Source: Candidatus Poribacteria bacterium (GTDB lineage Bacteria; Poribacteria; WGA-4E; UBA9662). Taken from it: a DNA stretch of 41,893 nucleotides. The notes beneath the pieces were generated by a model. That model was not told the DNA's origin. It ran no database searches and worked only from the letters and a program-made list of their open reading frames with translations. Each line of letters starts with the position of its first letter. Position 1 is the stretch's first letter. Both the position numbers and the translations under genes were made by a program. The stretch lies in contig DTUY01000384.1 in assembly GCA_012963885.1 (NCBI GenBank), positions 53,572 through 95,464 of the forward strand, given 5' to 3'. Shown here piece by piece: positions 25,071 to 33,746 of the stretch.

Positions 25071-25568
25071 ATGACTCTTGATCTGTTTCCATCGTTAAAT
25101 GGTTTTTTAGATCTACCAATTCCGCGTAATATCGAAGGATACGATTTCTCAGACGCTCGGCTGGGCAGGTCAGGCACGTTTGAGCAGGAAGCTGTCTTAA
25201 CCATGAACTTTGGTGTCACTCACAACTACTGAGTCGATGGTTAGGAATGACATAGTGTTCGGACAACACATCATAACTACACACGTTGGAGAGATAGATT
25301 GACAGAATTGTACGATCTAGAAACCGATCCGCTTCAGATGCACAATTTGATGCAAAAGCCGAAAGTCCGAAAAATCAGGAGAAAACTAGATGACTCACTC
25401 CGAAAACTACTAGTCATGCGAAACGACGATGTGCATCCTGCCACAAGTTACAGCGATTGGTACGACAATCAACGCCAAGTTATCCGAAACGCCCATGGAG
25501 CACTCAACAATCCGGAAGATCAACCGGATTGGTCTTTGCTAGTAGATCATCCACTACGTCAGCATTGA
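25071..25568 (+). pseudogene. C-terminal relic of a second sulfatase
   Basis: One frame from 25071 to 25568 reads as the last third of a type I sulfatase: L-D-L-F-P-S-L then L-P-I-P-R-N-I-E-G-Y-D (the 'I-D-L-x-P-T-L' and 'x-x-x-G-x-x-L' region), T-M-N-F-G-V-T-H-N-Y, and the closing T-E-L-Y-D-L-E-T-D-P-L-Q-M-H-N-L. It is broken by in-frame stops TGA, TAG and TGA between 25230 and 25250 (after T-H-N-Y), where relatives would read V-D-G-x-E-W. The catalytic N-terminal two thirds are absent, so this is a remnant. The last 89 codons are still open from a TTG at 25299. Confidence 0.75.
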
Positions 25569-25618
25569 CTACCAAAACGGTGAGTCAAAACCAAACGCCA
25601 AAGAAAACTTGAGAGACC

Positions 25619-25651
25619 GATCAGTGAGCTCCATCATTTGGCTCACTGATC
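25619..25651. repeat. Perfect 11-bp inverted repeat after the sulfatase relic
   Basis: Arms GATCAGTGAGC (25619-25629) and GCTCACTGATC (25641-25651) with an 11-nt loop. It lies 50 bp past the relic stop and 72 bp before the next gene. The following bases (aacacaaatc) contain no T-run, so a rho-independent terminator is doubtful; a hairpin at the 3' end of the transcript or an operator for the membrane-protein gene is possible. Confidence 0.45.
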
Positions 25652-25722
25652 AACACAAATCGAACACCAGTAAAATCGAGCTTAATCATGGCCCAAGTTC
25701 AGATAAAACGCGGTGAGACCTT

Positions 25723-27699
25723 ATGTCTAGTCCACTTCACTCTCCGTATGACTTGAGAAAGATGAAAAATCGGCTAACTTCAAGGGTGAGCCCTAGAGCT
25801 ATTATCATAGGTTTAGGATTCACCGTGGTTCAAACAGCAATTACGCCCTATAACGATTATTATATTCAAGGCACAGAAATCTCCGGCAGTCATTTTCCTC
25901 TAGGAGCAGCATTTGTGTTGATTTTTCTCACTTTTGGAATCAACCCATTTATAAAAAAAGCCATGCCTATAAGTGGAAGACTAACCCCCGGAGAGTTGAT
26001 TACAATCTGGATAATGCTGTTGGTCAGTTCGGCCATTCCCTCTAAAGGGATGATGGGATTCTTGATACCATTTTTGGTGGCACCTCTTTATCTTGCAAAA
26101 CCAGAGAACGAATGGAAAGAAGTCCTCCACCCGCACCTGCCAGAGTGGCTGGTAGTCTGGGATATCAGGGCAGTGGAAGATTTTTACGAAGGCGATGTGT
26201 CAGTTCCGTGGAGTGTTTGGACCAAACCGCTTATCGCTTGGAGCATTTTTATCATCATTCTGTATTTTGTGACTATTTGTTTGTCCGTGATTCTGCGGAA
26301 ACAGTGGGTTGAACATGAACGATTCGACTTTCCACTGGCGTCTGTTTCAGCGGAAATGGTTTATTCCACTGCTGAAAACAAGCTTTTTAGCATGTTGTTT
26401 AAAAAAAAGTTGATGTGGATAGGTTTTCTGATTGCCGCCACCTTTCACATACTCAACGGCCTGCACGAGTATTTTCCTGCTCTGCCTCGTATTCCTAATC
26501 GATACGACCTCTATAAACCATTTATCGGAAGACCATGGATTGTAATGGGTTGGTGGCCCCAGTTCAGGTTGTTTCTCTACTTTTCTGTTATCGGCATTAC
26601 CTATTTGCTTGCTTTGGAAGTCTCGTTTAGCTGTTGGTTTTTCTTTCTGTTTTTCAAACTTCAGTATCTCATTATCAATACTTACTCGATTCCGATTAAT
26701 CCCTGGATCTCCGCCAGAGGTCAGACCATGTCAGTCTATCTGGTCCTAACTGTCGCTTTCCTGGTCAAAAGCAGATCTCATCTCAAAAACATTTTGAAAA
26801 AAACCTTGTCATTACGAAGTAACGAGATCGACGATTCTAGCGAACCGTTATCTTACCGGTTGGCGCTGATAGGGTTGATCGGTGGTTGTCTTTTACTCGG
26901 CTGTCTATGTACATACGCAGGGATGACACTATGGGTAGCATTAAGCATTATCATCATCTTTTTCATTATCTCTACCTCCTTGACATGGATGGTGGTCAAC
27001 GGTGGTATGCTGCTAATTCAAGCGCCAATTTATCCCTCAGAATATTTCGAGGTAACAGTCGGCACTCGAAAAATAGACTCTAGCAGTTTAACGCTCTTAG
27101 GATTTCAAAGAGTTATGATGCGTGACTGGGGACAGATTATGATGCCGAATATCCTGCACGGTTTCAAAATTACCGATCCGGTGAGCTTAAATCGAAGGGA
27201 TTTGTTAGCAGCAATGATAATAGCCATGCTGGTTACAATTGGGGTTTCCTATGTCGCTTTTTTACCTTTGGTCTACGACAAAGGCGGTCTGAATCTGCAA
27301 AGAGGACCATTTGTAGGTGCGCCAAGATACTTCAACCATATTGTTTCCTTAATCCAGTATCCGCAGGGAACAAAATGGGGCGAAGTGTACAGCATGGTTT
27401 TAGGGTTCGGCATCACGACTTTGCTTCTGATGATGCGACATCATTTTATCTGGTGGCAGCTTCACCCAATTGGATATGTGATGGGAGCAGTCTACTCTTC
27501 ATACTTTCTTTGGTCTTCGATGTTTATAGGCTGGCTTTTGAAGTACGTGATACTGAAAACTGGTGGTATCAGCATCTATCGGCGCTATAAACCATTATTT
27601 ATAGGATTGATACTAGGTGAGTATTGTATTGTTGGAATATGGACGATTCTTGGGATGTTTACCGGCGTAGATTACCGTCATGCTTTACCCGGTGCATAA
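25723..27699 (+). CDS. Large polytopic membrane protein, DUF6785-like
   Basis: 658 residues with about thirteen to fourteen hydrophobic segments. The N-terminal part (V-S-P-R-A-I-I-I-G-L, then T-P-Y-N-D-Y-Y, then L-T-P-G-E-L-I-T-I-W-I-M-L-L-V-S-S-A-I-P-S-K-G) fits DUF6785-type proteins found in Planctomycetes, Armatimonadetes and Poribacteria-like genomes, where they accompany sulfatases and secreted hydrolases. The conserved F-D-F-P-L-A-S-V-S-like turn appears as R-F-D-F-P-L-A-S-V-S, and W-W-x-L-H-P-I-G-Y is near the C-terminus. Overall shape resembles oligopeptide-transporter-like carriers, but function is unknown. It is followed after 173 bp by another large membrane gene on the same strand. 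Confidence 0.75.
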   Translation: MSSPLHSPYDLRKMKNRLTSRVSPRAIIIGLGFTVVQTAITPYNDYYIQGTEISGSHFPLGAAFVLIFLTFGINPFIKKAMPISGRLTPGELITIWIMLLVSSAIPSKGMMGFLIPFLVAPLYLAKPENEWKEVLHPHLPEWLVVWDIRAVEDFYEGDVSVPWSVWTKPLIAWSIFIIILYFVTICLSVILRKQWVEHERFDFPLASVSAEMVYSTAENKLFSMLFKKKLMWIGFLIAATFHILNGLHEYFPALPRIPNRYDLYKPFIGRPWIVMGWWPQFRLFLYFSVIGITYLLALEVSFSCWFFFLFFKLQYLIINTYSIPINPWISARGQTMSVYLVLTVAFLVKSRSHLKNILKKTLSLRSNEIDDSSEPLSYRLALIGLIGGCLLLGCLCTYAGMTLWVALSIIIIFFIISTSLTWMVVNGGMLLIQAPIYPSEYFEVTVGTRKIDSSSLTLLGFQRVMMRDWGQIMMPNILHGFKITDPVSLNRRDLLAAMIIAMLVTIGVSYVAFLPLVYDKGGLNLQRGPFVGAPRYFNHIVSLIQYPQGTKWGEVYSMVLGFGITTLLLMMRHHFIWWQLHPIGYVMGAVYSSYFLWSSMFIGWLLKYVILKTGGISIYRRYKPLFIGLILGEYCIVGIWTILGMFTGVDYRHALPGA

Positions 27700-27872
27700 A
27701 AGACGTGTGGCTGAAAGGATTAGAAGAAATTAGAATTCTGTAGAATCAATTGTTCACTCGTCGGCCATGATGACAAATAATTAGATCAAAAAGGAACAAA
27801 TCAATGACAACATTTAAACATTGGAATCGAACAGAGGATAACTTTCCAACCCGATTGCTCTGAGTTCAATGG

Positions 27873-29870
27873 ATGACCATGTCAACTCAAACCAATAATA
27901 TCCGAATCGAAAAACAACCTCGGGTAATTGTATTCCTCCTACTGATCTCGGCTGTCGGGTTACTGGTCAACGGTTATCGTTACGGCTTCAACGACCACGC
28001 GTTTTACATCCCGATGATTGACCGCTTGGTGAACCCAGATCTCTTTCCAAGAGACTATCTGTTCGATGAACCATCGGGGGAGTACAATTTTTGGATACTG
28101 GCTATGGCCACGCTGGCTCGATTCTTTCCCTTGGAATGGATTTTCTTTCTTGGTTATATACTGACACGTTTTGCGCTTTTTTGGGCGATTTACCATCTTT
28201 CCTTGAATCTTTTCAACAGTCGCGGGGCAGCCGCGCTGGCCGTGCTTTTTCTTGTCATCCCCAAACCTGTTGGAGGAACAGCCACGGCTACGCAAGACAT
28301 CTTCCTTACTCTCCGCTCAACAGCAATGCCCTTGGCAGTCGCCTTTCTGATCCCCTATTTCCGAGGTCGGTCTATACTTGCCGCTATAATCTGCGGCGTC
28401 GTTTTCCTGATCCATCCGATTACGGCGGTCCCCCTAATTTCCCTGTTAGGATTCAGATTATTAATTGAAACATTTTGTCAGAGCTGGCGTTTGCCGGCGA
28501 AGGCACTTGGCGTGTTTACAGTTTGTATCCTTCCCCTAGTAATTCGCGTTTTCCTGATCGACCGTGCTAGCCACTCCGATTTAAGTCCTTTCTCTCGATC
28601 CAACCCACAGTGGCTAGAGATTATTAAAGAACGCGATAGCTATATTTTCATTTCTGTATGGAATCGCGAGGCCTTTCTATCGCTAGTCGCTTACACAGTT
28701 ATTCTGCTAGCTATACTCTTTTTTCGCCATAGAAGACCATCTGATACTCATACCAATACAAACAGCACGATCTTTCCACAGACGAACTTCTGGGCATTTG
28801 GTGTGGTGGTTATCTGCGTTGGATTGTTCTTCATCGGTAGTGCATTTGTTGAATGGTATCCGCTACCGCTCATCGTACAGTTACAGATACTACGTGGCCT
28901 CCACCTGATTGTCAATTTATCAATGATTTACGCCGCTTGGCTCTTGTGGGAGGGGTTTCAGCATTATCAAAAGTCTAGATCCCCGATTAGCACATTAGCC
29001 AGCCAACCTACCAACCAGCCGATAAAATTTTACTTCGCATTTCGTGTCGCATGCCCGTTTGTCGGTTCGCTGGCTGGCGCATTGATAATTGCCCTGGTAG
29101 CCTCGCTTTTTACAAGTGGATCACATCATCAGTTGATATTAGGAAGTGTCACGCTAGTCTGCTGGTGTATCTGTTTTCACTTTGCGCGCCTTTCCCCTGC
29201 CCCGAAGAGAAGGACTCTTTTCACTTGGATCAGTCTCATCATTGGGAGCGTTATCTGGCTATCAGTTATCTGGGCTTTTCGCCGATTCTTTGCTGAGGCG
29301 TTAAGCTGGAACATCTTCTGGCTGGTGTTAGCCGGACTCATTTTCGTTAAGCTAGTTGGTTTTCTGGCCAAGTGTAGGAACTTGAGAAAGGTAGAAAATT
29401 TTGCTGCCGGAGGTATAATCTTAACTACTGTTCTAGCACTTCTGATGCTCAATTCCAGCAAGCTGGATCAGGTCCTAATAAGAGGACAACTGATACATCA
29501 CGTCAACCTTCCGGGCAAATTGCCGCCTAGTAGTTGGGCTGATGTGGGACAGTGGTGTAAGACGAATACACCCGTGGAATCAACATTTTTCGTTCCCCCC
29601 AAGACAACAGGATTTCGCATCCACTCCCGCCGAAGCAGTGTTGGTGACTGGAAGGACGGTGCTCCTTGCGTCTTCTCTGAGCGCTATGCCAAAATTTGGT
29701 GGTCACGAATGGAAGAACTTGACGGTTACCAATCATTCAATGAAGCACGATTTCAGCAACTGCGAGAAAAGTATGGTGTTTCATTGGCCGTGGTAGGTAA
29801 GGAGCACCAACTTAACTTTCCCATACTGTATCAAAATCATGAATTTGTAGTTTACGCATTGGGTGAATAA
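27873..29870 (+). CDS. Polytopic membrane protein, DUF6798/GT-C-like
   Basis: 665 residues with about twelve hydrophobic segments in the first 530, then a soluble C-terminal domain of about 130 residues. The early loop Y-G-F-N-D-H-A-F-Y-I-P-M-I, then P-D-L-F-P-R-D-Y-L, is the hallmark of DUF6798-type proteins: a large first loop with D/H residues like that of GT-C lipid-linked-sugar glycosyltransferases. The C-terminal part has W-A-D-V-G-Q-W-C-K-T-N-T-P and F-x-V-P-P-K-T-T-G-F-R, also characteristic of that group. A role in polysaccharide or glycolipid assembly is inferred. ATG 27873 and 27879 are both possible starts; neither has a strong ribosome-binding site. Confidence 0.7.
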   Translation: MTMSTQTNNIRIEKQPRVIVFLLLISAVGLLVNGYRYGFNDHAFYIPMIDRLVNPDLFPRDYLFDEPSGEYNFWILAMATLARFFPLEWIFFLGYILTRFALFWAIYHLSLNLFNSRGAAALAVLFLVIPKPVGGTATATQDIFLTLRSTAMPLAVAFLIPYFRGRSILAAIICGVVFLIHPITAVPLISLLGFRLLIETFCQSWRLPAKALGVFTVCILPLVIRVFLIDRASHSDLSPFSRSNPQWLEIIKERDSYIFISVWNREAFLSLVAYTVILLAILFFRHRRPSDTHTNTNSTIFPQTNFWAFGVVVICVGLFFIGSAFVEWYPLPLIVQLQILRGLHLIVNLSMIYAAWLLWEGFQHYQKSRSPISTLASQPTNQPIKFYFAFRVACPFVGSLAGALIIALVASLFTSGSHHQLILGSVTLVCWCICFHFARLSPAPKRRTLFTWISLIIGSVIWLSVIWAFRRFFAEALSWNIFWLVLAGLIFVKLVGFLAKCRNLRKVENFAAGGIILTTVLALLMLNSSKLDQVLIRGQLIHHVNLPGKLPPSSWADVGQWCKTNTPVESTFFVPPKTTGFRIHSRRSSVGDWKDGAPCVFSERYAKIWWSRMEELDGYQSFNEARFQQLREKYGVSLAVVGKEHQLNFPILYQNHEFVVYALGE

Positions 29871-30603
29871 CGATAATCGCCCTTATTTATCCAGCACCAC
29901 TCCTAGAAGGGAAAATTTCAGTTCGAGCTGATTACACACCTGAGGTCGCCCGATTTTACATCCCTTTACAACTTTAGAATGGTATAATTGATTCCACTCT
30001 CTCAGCTTCATCAAAACGATCATCAAAGGATCTGCTTGTGCCTGATGAAGACTTTTGCCTTGACCCCATAGCGGCTAATTACCTGATAGTAATAGGAATT
30101 CTGTCTTAATGAGTGTGTCAAATACAGATGATAAATTTTGTTAGATATCTCTTCCTGATAATATAGAGATGGGCGACCTTCCTAGCTAAACATCCATCGA
30201 TCAAAAGGAACAAAAATTGCATTTTCGGCAGGAAGATAGAAACAGACGTTCTCTCCTTCAACCAACAAAGATTGGTAACCTTTATAAACATAAGTAGATA
30301 CCAAAGACGGGTCAAGAACTTGAAATTGTATCTGGCACTCAGGTTAGCAACAAAGTCTATTCAAGATGACACCTAACTGACCTTCCATTAGCTTTGGATC
30401 AGAGATTTGGATAGCAGTATGCTCTACCTGAAACCCTTAGGTTGGTGTCATGGCTGAAATTTTTGTCACCCAATTGTTTAGATCTATCAGACCTATGTTA
30501 GTTACACAAAGATCGAGTTCTATCTAGAGTTACCTCTATTGAATGGAGTGAAGGATTGAAGAGGAAATTGTTATTCCATCAAAATGTATCAAAAAACCGA
30601 CAG
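29871..30603. other. Gene-poor region after the membrane-protein pair
   Basis: 733 bp with no gene of normal length. The plus strand has a 32-codon open piece right after the membrane gene (L-I-Y-P-A-P-L-L-E-G-K-I-S-V-R-A-D-Y) that I cannot assign. The minus strand carries a possible ABC-transporter relic at 30182-30343. It looks like decayed coding DNA. Confidence 0.45.
30182..30343 (-). pseudogene. Possible relic of an ABC-transporter ATPase C-terminus (TOBE-like)
   Basis: A minus-strand open stretch between stops (TAA at 30344-30346 and TAG at 30182-30184) reads V-L-D-P-S-L-V-S-T-Y-V-Y-K-G-Y-Q-S-L-L, then V-E-G-E-N-V-C-F-Y-L-P-A-E-N-A-I-F-V-P. The Y-x-G turn followed by G-E-x-V-x-x-x-(L/I)-P-x-E is like the TOBE domain ending sugar and spermidine importer ATPases. 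No ATPase domain or start remains. The match is short. Confidence 0.25.
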
Positions 30604-31047
30604 CTAATGGTTAGCCAATGCGACATATTTGCCCGTAAATTCGGCCAGTAACTCATTTCTAACCCTAATTGTGGAATTAAGCATTATTTTGGCTTTACCC
30701 TTCTGCGAAAATCTATCCAGAAAAGATGAAATTTGGTCCATATCAACCAAAGCACAAGCCACTTCAAAATCATCATTTATCGGTCTGTAATATTCAACCT
30801 CCCCTCTCTGGATTACTACATCCCCGGCTAAATTATTCGCTTGCAAATTTCCGATGAGAAGGCACCAACCGGCCAAAACTAGCCCGGAATAGATACTGCC
30901 GCCAAATGCTGTATGCCGATGATTTCTGTTAGCCCGAAGAGGAATGTCAAGGACGATTCTGGTGGGAAGATAAGAATTGACCTTGATGCCCATTTTTCGG
31001 GCAATCGGAATTTCCTGATCTATAATTTTTTGGATGTAATCACGCAT
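30604..31047 (-). CDS. YiiD-C-type hotdog-fold thioesterase-like protein
   Basis: 147 residues, a stand-alone version of the hotdog domain found at the C-terminus of E. coli YiiD. Key marks: P-L-R-A-N-R-N-H-R-H-T-A-F-G-G-S-I-Y-S at about 36-54, the helix A-G-W-C-L-L, and the paired strand I-Q-R-G-E-V-E-Y-Y-R-P-I. Hotdog proteins act on acyl-CoA or acyl-ACP thioesters; the substrate is unknown. ATG 31047 starts the conserved part directly. It is separated by 235 bp from the PhyH unit that reads toward it, so it may be its last gene or separate. Confidence 0.82.
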   Translation of the reverse strand: MRDYIQKIIDQEIPIARKMGIKVNSYLPTRIVLDIPLRANRNHRHTAFGGSIYSGLVLAGWCLLIGNLQANNLAGDVVIQRGEVEYYRPINDDFEVACALVDMDQISSFLDRFSQKGKAKIMLNSTIRVRNELLAEFTGKYVALANH

Positions 31048-31282
31048 TGCTTAGGAATGACCAATAATTTCAAGTTCGACGTTCATCTACTGGTTATTGA
31101 TACTGATACCAAACTGAAGCTTAAGATGATCTTTGAGGCAAAAATTTTCACCTAGCTCTTAGTAGGTGATTCAAAAACAGTTTGTCAAATAAGAATCACT
31201 ATCATAAAGCACAAGTATGAACTGGAATATTCAATTCGGCAGATCAAATTCATCTAGTACATAATTAAAAACGATTCTTGAA

Positions 31283-32062
31283 TCAACTACTCCTTTCAAC
31301 ACCAGCCCAATCTCGCCACATATTCTGACAAGGGGATTCCTCCATTGTATGTTCGATATCCTGTTTTCTGAAATCATATAATACCGCCTGTCGAATCTGA
31401 CATGAATAGTTATGACCGGCGGCATGACCAACTCGATGATGCCAAAAGACGATATCTCCAGCTCGACCATGACAATCAACACCTGCCTGTTGACTGAAAC
31501 AGGCTCGATCTTTTTCATACTGATCGGTTGGTTCTGTCCTATATTGAGAATGGAAGTCATAATAAAACTTCAGGTGACTTTTCGGCCAGACCATAAACCC
31601 TCCACCTTCCGGCGGGACATCGTCAATATAGCCAACGACACCAAGATGAAACGGATGTCCATCAACGTGACAACCACTTGGCTTTTTCGGCACATCACCG
31701 TAGGGTAAAGTACAATAAATACCGCGAACTCGATCTGGTTCACGTAGCATTCCTTTGCCCAATAGTTGCTCCGCCATGTACCATACCGATGGATTTTTAG
31801 GTAGAAGTCTAATCATCCAGGGTTCACCACCAAGTTGACGATAATTCCACCGGTATCCGGATCGATACGACATTTTATCTTCACACCTTTCTTCAAATGG
31901 GCCAATCCAAGTTTCAAGCCGATCACGCTTCAGTTGTGAAGGCGCCGCTTCCCATAAGCGTTCGCGTGCATATGCCATTAGTTCAGGATCAAGGACATCC
32001 CGTTTAACCAAATAGCCTTCTTCTTTAAAAAAAAGAATTTCCTGTTTTGACAGCGTACTCAT
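31283..32062 (-). CDS. PhyH-family Fe(II)/2-oxoglutarate oxygenase (distal of pair)
   Basis: 259 residues. Iron triad: H132 and D134 in C-H-V-D-G-H-P-F-H, and H213 (or H217) in R-V-G-H-A-A-G-H-N; R224 is the probable 2-oxoglutarate ligand. The N-terminus L-S-K-Q-E-I-L-F-F-K-E-E-G-Y-L-V follows the PhyH pattern. P-P-E-G-G-G-F-M-V-W-P-K-S-H marks the strand-turn common to this subgroup. It is the last gene of a minus-strand unit with a second PhyH, a SUMF-domain gene and a lyase-like gene upstream, 83 bp from the second PhyH. The two PhyH proteins share only family motifs, so they probably catalyse different steps. Confidence 0.92.
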   Translation of the reverse strand: MSTLSKQEILFFKEEGYLVKRDVLDPELMAYARERLWEAAPSQLKRDRLETWIGPFEERCEDKMSYRSGYRWNYRQLGGEPWMIRLLPKNPSVWYMAEQLLGKGMLREPDRVRGIYCTLPYGDVPKKPSGCHVDGHPFHLGVVGYIDDVPPEGGGFMVWPKSHLKFYYDFHSQYRTEPTDQYEKDRACFSQQAGVDCHGRAGDIVFWHHRVGHAAGHNYSCQIRQAVLYDFRKQDIEHTMEESPCQNMWRDWAGVERSS

Positions 32063-32145
32063 AAACCTGAGACCTAATCGAGATCTTGTTGAAGTAGCTT
32101 TTGACCAGTGTTTAACTGGTTTGAATCATAGTTGTAAGCTTAAGC

Positions 32146-32901
32146 TTAAATGCCCCAGTGTTTCCAGAGATCGTCCAGAATGTCATATCGCATCTCTTCA
32201 AGCTTTTTGTAGTGCCAGCGGCCAAAGATACCAATGCGAGGCGTTGTATTCACATTCGGCGATCCGTTGTGACACATGAACCCATGCCATAAGATGACGG
32301 TACCGGCAGGTGCGTGAAATTCAGTCGGTCCATCAGTAGACCCCTTGGAGAATTCGGTGTAATTCCAACCCTCCTTATCTAAAAAACTGCCATTAATTTG
32401 CTCCGGATGCCGAACGAGATAATCATATGTTGACAGATGGCTACCTGGCCAGTATACAAAACAGCCGCCTTTCGATTCAACATCATGAAGATTGGTGGTT
32501 GCCCCAAGCACTAAACCGCCTTCCGGATGCTGGGAGGGTGGGCCATAACCATCAATATGGCTGCTCCTCGGTAACGACCATTGACCATCGGAATCCGGCC
32601 ACTTAATAATTGGGGCACCACCTCCACCGATGAAATTGCCACCACTTAATTGATCAGCAACAGCCTGAACCATAGGAACAGCACTAATGTTTGGACAAGG
32701 TGGTGTAAAACGCCATCGACCAATAAAAGTTTGATCGGTTGGCCAACTGTCCGGATCGTCAAAGCTTGAATTTAAACACCACCAGAACTGTTCCTGCCAA
32801 GTCGCCAGAAGATCTGGTTCAATGCAGTTCTCTAGAACTAGGTATCCGCTCTCTTTAAAAAAACTGATTTGATCTGTTGATAAAACCTGTGAATTGGCCA
32901 T
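32146..32901 (-). CDS. PhyH-family Fe(II)/2-oxoglutarate oxygenase (proximal of pair)
   Basis: 251 residues. Iron triad: H115 and D117 in S-S-H-I-D-G-Y-G, and H211 in G-F-M-C-H-N-G-S-P-N; R222 in T-P-R-I-G-I-F likely binds 2-oxoglutarate. The opening L-S-T-D-Q-I-S-F-F-K-E-S-G-Y-L-V is standard. K-G-G-C-F-V-Y-W-P-G-S-H parallels the same turn in the neighbouring PhyH. The C-terminal Y-K-K-L-E-E-M-R-Y-D-I-L-D-D-L-W is amphipathic. The start lies 22 bp after the SUMF-domain gene, indicating co-transcription. Substrate unknown. Confidence 0.92.
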   Translation of the reverse strand: MANSQVLSTDQISFFKESGYLVLENCIEPDLLATWQEQFWWCLNSSFDDPDSWPTDQTFIGRWRFTPPCPNISAVPMVQAVADQLSGGNFIGGGGAPIIKWPDSDGQWSLPRSSHIDGYGPPSQHPEGGLVLGATTNLHDVESKGGCFVYWPGSHLSTYDYLVRHPEQINGSFLDKEGWNYTEFSKGSTDGPTEFHAPAGTVILWHGFMCHNGSPNVNTTPRIGIFGRWHYKKLEEMRYDILDDLWKHWGI

Positions 32902-32922
32902 CCACCCTCCTAATTTCCTAAT

Positions 32923-33699
32923 CTACACGACACTGCAAACACATCGAAATCCATTGTAATCGTAATCACGTAAAGAATCTTGGTATCCACGAAAAGCCAC
33001 GCGAAGCGCACCGAAATAGTTATTCCAACTTCCACCACGTACCACACGATACATGCGTTTTATCAAATTCCCGTCTGTTTCATCTTCCCCAATAGCAAGA
33101 GGATTCCGTTGTGGACTTTTAGCGTAGAATTCCTGCTCATAAGCATCCAAACACCATTCCCAAACATTCCCAGCCATATCATTTAGACCATAACCGTTGG
33201 CCGGATAAGTTCCACCGATGTTCGTTTGGCGAACCGTTCCATAATAATTGGCATATTCAGAACTATTATGCGGATCTTCATCTAAGTTTGGCCGTGGAAA
33301 CTCAGCTCGATCCAATCCGCCACGGGCAGCATATTCCCATTCTGCTTCTGTCGGCAGCCTCTTCTCCACCCATTGTGTATAGGCCATCGCATCATGCCAA
33401 TTTACATAGATAATTGGATGATCATCGGTTGGTGAATCGATTAAAATATCACGCCAATTAGGCGTTTTGTATCCGGTGTCTTCAACGAACTGCCTATACT
33501 GCCCAACAGTTACCGGACTAACGTCCATGTAGAAAGCCGAAATTTCGACGGTATGGACAGGTTGTTCGTTATCCATCTCTTGACCGCCCATTTCAAAGGT
33601 TCCGCTGGGAATCAGTACCATGCCTGAATAATCAACGGCCTTCGGCGATGATAATAGTTGTTGGGCATCGATCCCAACAATATTACGTTGATCTACCAT
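32923..33699 (-). CDS. SUMF1/FGE-sulfatase-domain protein without the FGE active-site cysteines
   Basis: 258 residues, one formylglycine-generating-enzyme-type C-lectin fold. Seen: M-V-L-I-P-S-G-T-F-E-M-G near 27-38, P-V-T-V-G-Q-Y-R-Q-F, P-I-I-Y-V-N-W-H-D-A-M-A-Y, R-L-P-T-E-A-E-W-E-Y-A-A-R-G-G, M-A-G-N-V-W-E-W, V-V-R-G-G-S-W-N-N and the ending Y-N-G-F-R-C-V. True FGE needs two Cys in the segment after the R-G-G-S-W region to bind copper. Here that segment (N-N-Y-F-G-A-L-R-V-A-F-R-G) has none, so it is unlikely to activate the nearby sulfatase. No signal peptide. It starts 47 bp after the lyase-like gene. Other SUMF-fold roles (EgtB-like iron chemistry, ligand binding) remain open. Confidence 0.9.
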   Translation of the reverse strand: MVDQRNIVGIDAQQLLSSPKAVDYSGMVLIPSGTFEMGGQEMDNEQPVHTVEISAFYMDVSPVTVGQYRQFVEDTGYKTPNWRDILIDSPTDDHPIIYVNWHDAMAYTQWVEKRLPTEAEWEYAARGGLDRAEFPRPNLDEDPHNSSEYANYYGTVRQTNIGGTYPANGYGLNDMAGNVWEWCLDAYEQEFYAKSPQRNPLAIGEDETDGNLIKRMYRVVRGGSWNNYFGALRVAFRGYQDSLRDYDYNGFRCVCSVV

Positions 33700-33746
33700 A
33701 AATCCTTCCTTTCACACTTGGGATTGTGTTAATAAGTAACTCAACT

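Noticed and set aside
32923..33699. Calling the SUMF protein a functional formylglycine-generating enzyme
   Set aside because: The segment that carries the paired copper-binding Cys in FGE has none here.
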